From Scatomorpha intestinigallinarum (GTDB taxonomy: Bacteria > Bacillota > Clostridia > Oscillospirales > Oscillospiraceae): a stretch of DNA of 6,923 bases. Of the stretch, positions 1 to 5,669 are shown piece after piece (position 1 is the stretch's first letter; each line of letters starts with the position of its first letter). The stretch is taken from the NCBI GenBank assembly GCA_018712225.1, contig DVHH01000024.1:1-6923 (forward strand), given 5' to 3'. Position numbers and translations under genes: made by a program. The notes under the pieces are model-generated. The model was not told the origin of the DNA. It saw only the letters and a list, made by a program, of their open reading frames with translations, and searched no databases.

Positions 1-11
1 GAGCCCTTGGA

Positions 12-29
12 CGCGCGCCGCAGCGCGCG
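12..29. repeat. GC hairpin near the left edge
   Basis: Seven bases (12-18, alternating C and G) are the reverse complement of bases 23-29, leaving a 4-base loop CGCA. It is the first of three closely packed hairpins in the first 120 bases. No T-tract follows on either strand, so it does not look like an intrinsic terminator. Simple alternating CG can arise by chance in DNA this rich in GC, which lowers confidence. No gene can be recognised across bases 1-60: the open frames here have no start codon and give no recognisable protein, although the end of an upstream gene cannot be excluded because the window begins here. Confidence 0.4.
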
Positions 30-64
30 GAACTCTCTTATGCTAATGAAGCGCAGGAGGGGGT

Positions 65-99
65 CAAAGGGGGGACCCTCGCCGGGGGTCCCCCCTTTG
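65..99. repeat. Long perfect hairpin, possible terminator-like element
   Basis: Bases 65-78 (CAAAGGGGGGACCC) are the exact reverse complement of bases 86-99, giving a 14-bp stem with a 7-base loop. A-run, G-run, C-run, T-run symmetry resembles a bidirectional terminator, but only three T follow the stem on each strand, so termination is unproven. It borders directly on a second hairpin (98-120), and the two share the bases at their junction. It may end transcription of a gene lying to the left of the window, or be part of a dispersed intergenic element together with the repeats that follow. Confidence 0.6.
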
Positions 100-120
100 C
101 GGGCGGCCCCGCCGCCCGCA
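98..120. repeat. Second adjacent hairpin
   Basis: Bases 98-107 (TGCGGGCGGC) pair perfectly with 111-120 (GCCGCCCGCA) around a 3-base CCC loop. It abuts the 65-99 hairpin, with which it shares two bases (98-99), so both stems cannot be complete at the same time. No T-tract follows. The role is unknown; a structured intergenic element is the most economical description. Confidence 0.55.
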
Positions 121-160
121 GTCCCTGCGCCGCCGTGGGGCCGGCGGTGAACGAAGGTAA

Positions 161-400
161 GGGTCGTCGAGGACGCCGACCCCTACGGGGCTGGTGCGGC
201 GACACGGGGTCTGCGGTCATCCCGGCGTCCGGGCGGGGGTGGAACCCCGCCCCTACAGGGGCTGGCGGAACGCGGTAAGGCTGGCGGTGACCGTGACGGC
301 GGGACGTCGGGGACGCCGTCCCCTACAGGGCGGGCGCGGCGACGTAGGGCCGGAGGTAATCTCAGGCAAGGGTCGTCGAGGACGCCGACCCCTACGGGGC
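161..400. repeat. Tandem array of four ~70-base palindromic repeat units
   Basis: Four units begin with GGG at 161, 231, 301 and 370, a period of 70, 70 and 69 bases. Each opens with a 22-base imperfect palindrome (161-182, 231-252, 301-322, 370-391), followed by CCTACGGGG or CCTACAGGG and a more variable spacer containing GCGG and GGT blocks. The stem bases differ between units but keep pairing: GGGTCG/CGACCC in units 1 and 4, GGGCGG/CCGCCC in unit 2, GGGACG/CGTCCC in unit 3. Units 1 and 4 are identical over 33 bases (159-191 and 368-400). Bases 127-160 resemble the spacer of unit 3, suggesting a decayed unit to the left. Read on the minus strand each palindrome is introduced by GTAGGGG, a form I recall from intergenic DNA of Oscillospiraceae. 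No cas genes are visible, and these are not CRISPR-like repeats with unique spacers of constant length. Confidence 0.75.
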
Positions 401-463
401 GCGGCAAGACCGAGCCGCGTGCCGCGGAATTTACCGTGTGCGGGACGCGGCGTAGAAAATGGT

Positions 464-490
464 GAAAACGCCGCCCCACGGGGCGGCGTT
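464..490 (-). terminator. Rho-independent terminator of the leftward operon
   Basis: Bases 467-476 (AACGCCGCCC) pair perfectly with 481-490 (GGGCGGCGTT) around a CACG loop. Read on the minus strand, which is the direction of the PurN-like gene ending at 501, the stem is followed by TTTTCACCATTTTC, a T-rich tail. The stem starts only 10 bases after that gene's stop codon. On the plus strand the tail TTCTTCTTT is also T-rich, so weak bidirectional activity is possible. Confidence 0.8.
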
Positions 491-500
491 CTTCTTTGGG

Positions 501-1076
501 CTATTTCGCGCGCTGGCGGATGGCTTCGATCAGCAGGGGGCCGGCGGTTTCGAGGATGCGGCGGCGGAGCTTTTCGGGGCTGTCGCCGGGCTCGACCTCT
601 ACGGGGGCCTGCAGCAGGATCTCGCCCACCTCGCCGTTGCCGGCGGGGGCATATACGGTGGCGCCCGTCCAGCGGACGCCGCGGTCCAGGGCGGCACGGC
701 AGAGCTCCGGGGCCGGCAGGCCGTCGAAGGCCGGGCTCAGGGCGCAGCGCAGGCCAAGGGCGCGCCCGCGGTAGGCCCGCGCGAGGCCCTCCGACAGCTT
801 CGGCGCAAAACCCGCAAGGATGATGAAGTCTATATCGAGGTCCCTCAGCTTGTTCAGGAGCGCCAGCGAGAAGGAGGCCCCGTTCGGGAAGATCGCCTCC
901 TCCACCACGTAGCCCGGCACGTGCGCGCCCTCGGCACGGGTCAGCGCGAAGCTGCCCCGCTCCGTCGCTATGACGGCGGAGAGCGAAAAGCCCTCTATCT
1001 CCCCGAAAAACACGCTGTCGAGCAGCGCCTGAAGCTCGGCCCCGTCTCCGGACACGAGCGCGGCGGCGTTCAGCAT
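501..1076 (-). CDS. PurN-like formyltransferase-fold protein lacking the catalytic triad
   Basis: This 191-residue protein aligns along nearly its whole length with PurN, the enzyme that formylates glycinamide ribonucleotide with 10-formyl-tetrahydrofolate in purine synthesis. Family marks include the N-terminal phosphate loop (SGDGAELQ at 9-16, where PurN has SGNGSNLQ), LAGF at 87-90, YRGRAL at 102-107 and the C-terminal EILLQ...V..GD segment. The essential Asn, His and Asp of PurN fall at Gly108, Arg110 and Glu149, and the folate-contacting MRIL after LAGF is APKL. I infer that it no longer transfers formyl groups and may bind a ligand or have a new role; a general annotation pipeline would probably call it phosphoribosylglycinamide formyltransferase. 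The ATG overlaps the end of the upstream GT4-CsaB gene by 7 bases, with AAGGA 9 bases upstream, so translation is probably coupled. A terminator follows the stop. No other purine gene is in the window. Confidence 0.85.
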   Translation of the reverse strand: MLNAAALVSGDGAELQALLDSVFFGEIEGFSLSAVIATERGSFALTRAEGAHVPGYVVEEAIFPNGASFSLALLNKLRDLDIDFIILAGFAPKLSEGLARAYRGRALGLRCALSPAFDGLPAPELCRAALDRGVRWTGATVYAPAGNGEVGEILLQAPVEVEPGDSPEKLRRRILETAGPLLIEAIRQRAK

Positions 1077-3295
1077 CCCTGCACTTCCTTCCCCAGCAGC
1101 CTTGCGGCCGTCTCCATGCTGCGGTGCTCGATGGCGCGCAGCTTGCGGACGTTCTCCTCCAGCGCGGCGGCGTCGCCGCTGCGGGCCGCGGCGCCGTCTA
1201 TGAGCCGGCAGAGCTCGCCCTCCTCCAGGCCCTCCAGCGGGACGCAGCCCGCGTCCACGCAGCGCAGGAAAGCCGTGACCTTGGGGTCATAGCTCACGCC
1301 GATGAGCGGCACGCCCTGGCCCGCCGCAAAGATGAGCCCGTGCAGCCGCATCGACACCACGACCTGCATCCTCGACATCAGCCCTATGACCAGCGCCGAG
1401 CTCATTGGCCCCGGCAGCAGTACGTGGGGCGTGTCCCCCAGCTTCTCCGCGACAAGGGCGGCGGCCTGCCCGTCGTCCAGGTGGTTTATGGGCAGGAACA
1501 CCGGCGTGAGGCCGTAGGCCTCGTGCGCGTGCCGCGCGGCGGCGGCAAAGACGCCCGCCTTCTCCCCGAAGCCCGGCCAGAGGCGCAGGGCAAAGCAGAT
1601 GTATTTCCCCTTCGACGCCGCGCCCGCGGCCTCCAGCGCCGCGTCCACCTCCTCCGCAGGGGCGGAGGGCAGGGTCAGCGCCGGGTCCGAGGCCAGGATT
1701 ATCTCCGGCTTCGTCACGCCGAAGCGCGCCAGCTCCTCTATGCTGTCCGGCTCGCGCAGGGTGATGGCGTCCACGCAGGAATTCAGCACCCGGCGCGTGC
1801 GCTCCACGCCGCCCGGGCGCTTCACGGGGCCGATGCCGCAGCCGTACATCATCACCTTGCAGCCCAGGCGCTTGGCCGCGCGCAGGGTGAAGAGGTAGTA
1901 CCAGAGGCTCCGGCGGCTCGTCACGTCCTGGATGAGGCTGCCGCCGCCGTTTATATAGAGCGCCCGCCGCCGCATGACGGCCAGGAAACGCGGGAAGTTG
2001 AAGGTGTGCACCGCCGTGAGGCCCAGGCGCGCCGAGGCCCCCGCGGGGTCCCGGGTCATGACCGTCAGGGGCATGAGCGGGTCTATGGCGCGCATCTCGG
2101 CCACGATGGCGTCGAGGATGGCCTCGTCCCCGGAGTTGCCCATGCCGTAGGCCCCGCAGATGACGACGCCGCTGCGGCCGCGCGCCTCGCGCTCAAGTAT
2201 CTCCTCGTAGACGGCGCGCTGCTCCCGGCAGGTGGCCTCGACGGAGAACTCCCGCGCCGCGCGCTCGTGTACCGCCGCGCCGAGGCGCTCGCGCAGGCCG
2301 GGGTCGGAGGCGAGCTGCGCAAGGCGCGCGCCGAGCTTCTCCCAGTCGCCCGGCGCGAAGAGAAAGCCGGTCTTGCCGTCCTCTATGAGCCGCGGGATGC
2401 CGCCGACGGCGGAGGCCACGGTGGGCAGGCGGTAGGCCGCGCCCTCCGTGAGCGCGTAGGGGAAGGTCTCGGACAGGGAACTGAGCGAATTTATGTCGAG
2501 GGCGGAGTAGAACTCCTCCATGTCGTCCAGCCAGCCGGCGAGGGTGACGGCCCCGCGCACGCCGAGCTCCTCCGCCAGGGCCTCAAGCGCCGGGCGCTCC
2601 GGGCCTTCGCCGGCGATGATGAGCTTGAGCTCCGGGTGCCCTTCCCTTGCGGCGGCAAAGCCGCGCACCAGGGTGGCAAGGTCCTTCACGGGGTCGAGCC
2701 GCGCGGCCGCGCCGACGACGATATCGCCCGGGGCCACATTCGCTCCCACGCGCGCGCAGAAGGCGGCCCGGTCGTGCCTCTTCGGCTCCCGGGAGAAGTC
2801 CAGGCCGTTGTAGATGGCGAAGGTCGTCTCCCGCGGGAAGCGGCGGGAGATGAGCAGGTCACGCATGGCGTCAGAGACGCCGACGTGGTATTTGATGCGC
2901 CTGAGGGCCAGGACGTTCAGGACGCCGTAGGTCGCCGCGGCGAGCGGGCGGCCCATGTAATCGAGCCGGTAGTCGCTGTGTATCGTGCTCACCACGGGCC
3001 GGCCGCAGGTCGAGCGCAGTATGGCCCCGGCGAGGTTCGCGCGGGAGCCGTGCGTGTGGACGAGCTCGAAGCCCTCCTCCGCTATCATGCGCCGCACCTC
3101 GCGCAGGGCGGAGAAGAAGCCGCCGGAGCAGACGCGCGTCTCGATGCCGAGCTCCGCCGCTTCGCGGGCGAAGGGCCCGTCGCGGAAGCAGACCAGGGTG
3201 ATGTCCATGCCCCGGGAGAGGTTCTGGAGCAGGGAGTGGACGTGGGTCTTGGCCCCGCCGGTGTCCCCGCCGCTGATGAGATGTATAACTTTCAA
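1070..3295 (-). CDS. csaB: GT4 glycosyltransferase fused to CsaB-like polysaccharide pyruvyl transferase
   Basis: This 741-residue protein has two enzyme halves. Residues 1 to about 368 are a GT-B glycosyltransferase of family GT4: the GG loop at 9-14, IHSDYR at 105-110, the ARLDPVKD donor-phosphate segment at 197-204 (Arg199, Lys204) and an E-x7-E motif (Glu276, Glu284). Residues about 375-741 are a CsaB-type polysaccharide pyruvyl transferase: GAYGMGNSGDEAIL at 381-394, INGGGSLIQD at 448-457, RLHGLIFA at 650-657 and YDPKV at 669-673. CsaB transfers pyruvate from phosphoenolpyruvate to a sugar of a secondary cell-wall polymer, making the ketal that anchors SLH-domain surface proteins. Neither half has a signal peptide or clear membrane span, so action at the cytoplasmic face is likely. 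The inferred start is TTG at 3295, supported by AGGGGG 7 bases upstream and by the family N-terminus MKVIHLISGGDTGG. The two enzymes are usually separate proteins; the acceptor sugar cannot be told. The symbol applies to the C-terminal half. Confidence 0.92.
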   Translation of the reverse strand: MKVIHLISGGDTGGAKTHVHSLLQNLSRGMDITLVCFRDGPFAREAAELGIETRVCSGGFFSALREVRRMIAEEGFELVHTHGSRANLAGAILRSTCGRPVVSTIHSDYRLDYMGRPLAAATYGVLNVLALRRIKYHVGVSDAMRDLLISRRFPRETTFAIYNGLDFSREPKRHDRAAFCARVGANVAPGDIVVGAAARLDPVKDLATLVRGFAAAREGHPELKLIIAGEGPERPALEALAEELGVRGAVTLAGWLDDMEEFYSALDINSLSSLSETFPYALTEGAAYRLPTVASAVGGIPRLIEDGKTGFLFAPGDWEKLGARLAQLASDPGLRERLGAAVHERAAREFSVEATCREQRAVYEEILEREARGRSGVVICGAYGMGNSGDEAILDAIVAEMRAIDPLMPLTVMTRDPAGASARLGLTAVHTFNFPRFLAVMRRRALYINGGGSLIQDVTSRRSLWYYLFTLRAAKRLGCKVMMYGCGIGPVKRPGGVERTRRVLNSCVDAITLREPDSIEELARFGVTKPEIILASDPALTLPSAPAEEVDAALEAAGAASKGKYICFALRLWPGFGEKAGVFAAAARHAHEAYGLTPVFLPINHLDDGQAAALVAEKLGDTPHVLLPGPMSSALVIGLMSRMQVVVSMRLHGLIFAAGQGVPLIGVSYDPKVTAFLRCVDAGCVPLEGLEEGELCRLIDGAAARSGDAAALEENVRKLRAIEHRSMETAARLLGKEVQGC

Positions 3296-3387
3296 TGCCA
3301 GGCCCCCTGTTATTCTTGTGTCCGGCGCGGAAATATTGTAGAATGGCCCTGTAAATATATCAGCTTATTATAGCTTAACGGGGACCT
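3296..3387. promoter_or_regulatory. AT-rich divergent intergenic region with overlapping candidate promoters
   Basis: This 92-base gap separates two divergent operons and is much richer in A and T than the rest of the window, as expected for promoters. For the leftward operon, the best sigma-A-like match read on the minus strand is CTGATA (3363-3358), a 17-base gap, then TACAAT (3340-3335), giving a leader of roughly 33 bases. For the rightward operon, a weaker match is TTGTGT (3316-3321), 17 bases, then TAGAAT (3339-3344). The two -10 elements overlap, so the operons could compete for polymerase or share one regulator. Assignments are from consensus matching by eye. Confidence 0.5.
3303..3308 (-). 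promoter_or_regulatory. Ribosome binding site that fixes a TTG start
   Basis: Read on the minus strand this is AGGGGG, seven bases before the TTG at 3295-3293. There is no ATG or GTG nearby that would retain the conserved KVIHLISGGDTGG start of the GT4 fold, so the purine-rich block decides in favour of TTG. Confidence 0.65.
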
Positions 3388-4572
3388 ATGGTCAACTACC
3401 ACACAGAAACGGATGATGACGAGCGCATGACAAGCATCTACCTCATTCGCCACGCCGAGGCGGAGGGCAACCTCTTCCGCCGCGCGCAGGGGCATTGGAA
3501 CGGAAAGATAACCGCCCGGGGCAAATTGCAGATAGACGCCCTGGCGGAGCGGTTTAAGGACACGCGGCTGGACGCCGTGTACTCCAGCGACCTCGACCGC
3601 GCGGTCGAGACGGCGGGGGCGCTGCTGCGCGGCAGGCAGCTGCCCTTCAAGCGCACGCCGCTGCTGCGGGAGATAAACATGGGCGTATGGGAGGGCGAGC
3701 CCTGGGGCAACGTCAGCTACCGCTGGCCGGAGCAGATGTACCTCTTCAACAACGAGCCGGAGCGCTGGCACGTCCCGGGCAGCGAGAGCTTCGAGGCCGT
3801 CCAGGCCCGGATGCGGGACTGCATGTACGAGCTGGCCGCGGAGCACGAGGGCGGCGTCATCGCCGCCGTCTCCCACGGCATGGCGATAAAGATCTTCCTC
3901 ATGGGCGTCCTCGGCATACACAGCGGGGACGGCAGGACCATGCTCCACGGGGACAACACCGCCGTCAGCCTCATCGAGGTGGACGGGCATGAGCTGCGCG
4001 CCGTCTGCTACAACGACAACAGCCACCTGGGCGAGGGGCTTTCCACCTTCGCGCAGCAGCGCTGGTGGCGCGACACGACCAAGGACGACCCCACGAGCCT
4101 GCGCTTCGAGCCCCTCGACCCGCGCGACAAGGCCGACGCCGACTTCTACATCCGCTGCTACGCAGACTCCTGGGCCGTGGCCCACGGCTCCACGGCGGGC
4201 TTCACGCCCAGCGTCTATCTCACGAGCGCCAAGGCCCACTCGGCAAAGGACAAAAACTGCGTCATGAAGGTCATGAGCGGCGAGACGCCCGCAGGCATCC
4301 TGGAGCTCGACCCCCGGCGCGGGAAGGACGAGGGCTGCGGCTGGGTCAGCCTGCTCTATCTGCGGCCGGAGTTCCGGGGCAAGGGCTTCGGCGTCCAGCT
4401 CATAGGCTGCGCCGCGGCCTACTTCGCCTCGAAGGGCCGCCGCGCCGTGCGCCTGCACGTCGCCGTCACGAACACGCACGCCATAGACTTTTACAGGCAC
4501 TTCGGCTTCACGGAGCTCGGCACGGAGCCGGGCGTCGCCTCCGACCAGCTCCTCATGGAAAGGACAAACTGA
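3388..4572 (+). CDS. Histidine phosphatase-GNAT acetyltransferase fusion protein
   Basis: This 394-residue protein joins two domains. Residues about 15-215 are a histidine phosphatase (phosphoglycerate mutase-like) domain: IYLIRHAEAEGN at 17-28 with the phospho-accepting His22 and Arg21 (RHA rather than the usual RHG), SSDLDRAVETA at 66-76 with Arg71, REINMGVWEG at 94-103 with the general acid Glu95, and the second catalytic SHG at 162-164 with His163. Residues about 239-394 are a GNAT N-acyltransferase: the acetyl-CoA loop RGKGFG at 330-335 after LYLRPEF, and FYRHFGF at 368-374. All key residues are present, so both activities are plausible; neither substrate can be inferred. No signal peptide is seen, so the protein is probably cytosolic. 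The start could instead be the internal ATG at 3427 (Met14), which lies closer to the family's usual N-terminus; GGGG before the ATG at 3388 slightly favours the longer form. Its TGA overlaps the next gene's ATG. Confidence 0.9.
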   Translation: MVNYHTETDDDERMTSIYLIRHAEAEGNLFRRAQGHWNGKITARGKLQIDALAERFKDTRLDAVYSSDLDRAVETAGALLRGRQLPFKRTPLLREINMGVWEGEPWGNVSYRWPEQMYLFNNEPERWHVPGSESFEAVQARMRDCMYELAAEHEGGVIAAVSHGMAIKIFLMGVLGIHSGDGRTMLHGDNTAVSLIEVDGHELRAVCYNDNSHLGEGLSTFAQQRWWRDTTKDDPTSLRFEPLDPRDKADADFYIRCYADSWAVAHGSTAGFTPSVYLTSAKAHSAKDKNCVMKVMSGETPAGILELDPRRGKDEGCGWVSLLYLRPEFRGKGFGVQLIGCAAAYFASKGRRAVRLHVAVTNTHAIDFYRHFGFTELGTEPGVASDQLLMERTN

Positions 4573-5669
4573 TGAAGGCCCTTGTCCAAAAACTCAGCCT
4601 CCCGGACGCCGGGCGCATCATCGCCATCTCAGATGTCCACGGCAACCTGCCCTATCTCCGGGGCCTGCTGGCAAAGCTATCGCTCCGGGAGGAGGACACG
4701 CTCATCTTCTGCGGGGACTTCCTCGAAAAGGGCCGTTACAGCCTTGAGACGCTGCGCTATATCATGCGCCTTTCGCAGCTGCGGCGGGTCCACGCCGTCC
4801 TGGGCAACTGCGACTTCTGGCAGGACGCCATCTACCGTCCCACGCCGCACTCGGACGAGTACTGCAAGCGCTATCTGCTCTCGGACAGCGCGGGCTGGGG
4901 CCCGGGGCTCCTGGCGCAGATGTGCCAGGAGGCCGGCTTCGTCATGGGCCGCGGCACTGACATGGGCGAATTCCGCCGCGTGCTCGGCGCGGCCTTCGAG
5001 CCGGAGTTCCGTTTCCTCGAAGGCCTGCCCCACGTCATAGAGACGGAGCACTATATCTTCGTCCACGGCGGCCTGCCCGAGGGCGCTCCGGAGGACTGGG
5101 ACGGCTGGAAGTGTATGAAAAACGACGACTTCCTCGGCCAGGGCCGCGCCTTCGACAAATGGGTCGTCGTCGGCCACTGGCCCGTCATGCTCTACGGGAC
5201 CGACACCGTCTGCGCCAACCCCATCATAGAGCGGGAGCGGAAGATAATCAGCATAGACGGCGGCTGCGTCCTCAAGGACGACGGGCAGCTGAACGCCCTC
5301 GTGATCCCATATAACGGCAGCGAGGACTTCGGCTTTGAATACTACGACCCCTTCCCGCGGCGCCGGGTGAAGAGCGCGCAGCGCGGCTCGGAGGAGAGCG
5401 TCTACATCCGCTGGGGCGACAACCTGGTGCGCATACTCGAACGCGGTCCGGAGTTTTCCCGCTGCGTCCACGTGCGCACGGGCCGGGAGCTTGACATCCT
5501 GACGAAATACCTCTACGGCGAGGAGGGCGAGGTCCGCTGCAACGACTGCACTGACTATGTGCTCCCGCTGGAGCCGGGAGACGAGGTCGCCGTCGTGGAG
5601 ACGACATCTAGAGGCTATTTTGTGAAGCACAAGGGCGTCAGCGGCTGGTACGGAGGTGAGCTGGAATGA
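4572..5669 (+). CDS. Calcineurin-like metallophosphoesterase with SH3-like C-terminal region
   Basis: The 365-residue product starts with a PPP/calcineurin-like phosphoesterase domain (about 14-245). It has DVHGN (21-25), GDFLEKG (48-54, matching the GDxxDRG motif of Ser/Thr phosphatases), GNCD (78-81), VHGG (164-167), VVGHWPV (199-205) and SIDGG (227-231). All six expected metal ligands are present: Asp21, His23, Asp49, Asn79, His165 and His202. GNCD carries Cys80 where PPP phosphatases and ApaH have His; GNCD is also found in YfcE-type phosphodiesterases. Residues about 277-316 and 333-365 (ending GVSGWYGGELE) look like two bacterial SH3-type beta modules, usually used for binding. There is no signal peptide. 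The ATG overlaps the upstream stop (TGATG), with AAGGA 7 bases before it; longer upstream reading in this frame is antisense-type noise in the GNAT region. The substrate could be a phosphoprotein or a nucleotide such as a dinucleoside polyphosphate; this is undecided. Confidence 0.88.
   Translation: MKALVQKLSLPDAGRIIAISDVHGNLPYLRGLLAKLSLREEDTLIFCGDFLEKGRYSLETLRYIMRLSQLRRVHAVLGNCDFWQDAIYRPTPHSDEYCKRYLLSDSAGWGPGLLAQMCQEAGFVMGRGTDMGEFRRVLGAAFEPEFRFLEGLPHVIETEHYIFVHGGLPEGAPEDWDGWKCMKNDDFLGQGRAFDKWVVVGHWPVMLYGTDTVCANPIIERERKIISIDGGCVLKDDGQLNALVIPYNGSEDFGFEYYDPFPRRRVKSAQRGSEESVYIRWGDNLVRILERGPEFSRCVHVRTGRELDILTKYLYGEEGEVRCNDCTDYVLPLEPGDEVAVVETTSRGYFVKHKGVSGWYGGELE
5652..5657 (+). promoter_or_regulatory. 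Strong ribosome binding site for the YgiQ-family gene
   Basis: GGAGGT, a full match to the anti-Shine-Dalgarno core, lies 8 bases before the ATG at 5666. It sits inside the last codons of the metallophosphoesterase gene, so the radical SAM gene is translated from within the operon and its start is well fixed. Confidence 0.8.

Noticed and set aside
1..60. The end of an upstream gene on either strand
   Set aside because: Short open stretches exist (for example, minus-strand codons reading RFISIREFRALRRASKG), but they are too short to recognise and have no supporting stop, start or homology visible here.
161..400. CRISPR array
   Set aside because: The repeats are palindromic and similar in size to CRISPR repeats, but the copies differ in sequence, the spacers share blocks with each other, the period is 70 bases with only four units, and no cas gene is present.
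183..823. Arg/Pro-rich open frames across the repeat array (minus 183-479, plus 194-823)
   Set aside because: Their translations are dominated by Arg, Pro and Gly from palindromic GC repeats, there is no ribosome binding site, and the plus frame runs through the terminator and the PurN-like gene.
1124..3373. A 749-codon open frame on the plus strand, antisense to the GT4-CsaB gene
   Set aside because: It mirrors a gene with clear motifs and its translation is low-complexity, rich in Arg, Ala, Gly and His, with no recognisable domain. Long antisense frames are expected in GC-rich genes with strong third-position bias.
3310..4500. A 396-codon minus-strand frame over the phosphatase-GNAT gene
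   Set aside because: Same antisense effect; no domain motifs, and it would overlap the divergent promoter region and the 5' end of the GT4 gene.
4065..4571. An upstream extension of the metallophosphoesterase, with a start at 4065
   Set aside because: The extra 169 codons read out of frame through the GNAT domain and are Arg/Pro/His-rich. The ATG at 4572 has a good ribosome binding site and directly precedes the conserved DVHGN region.
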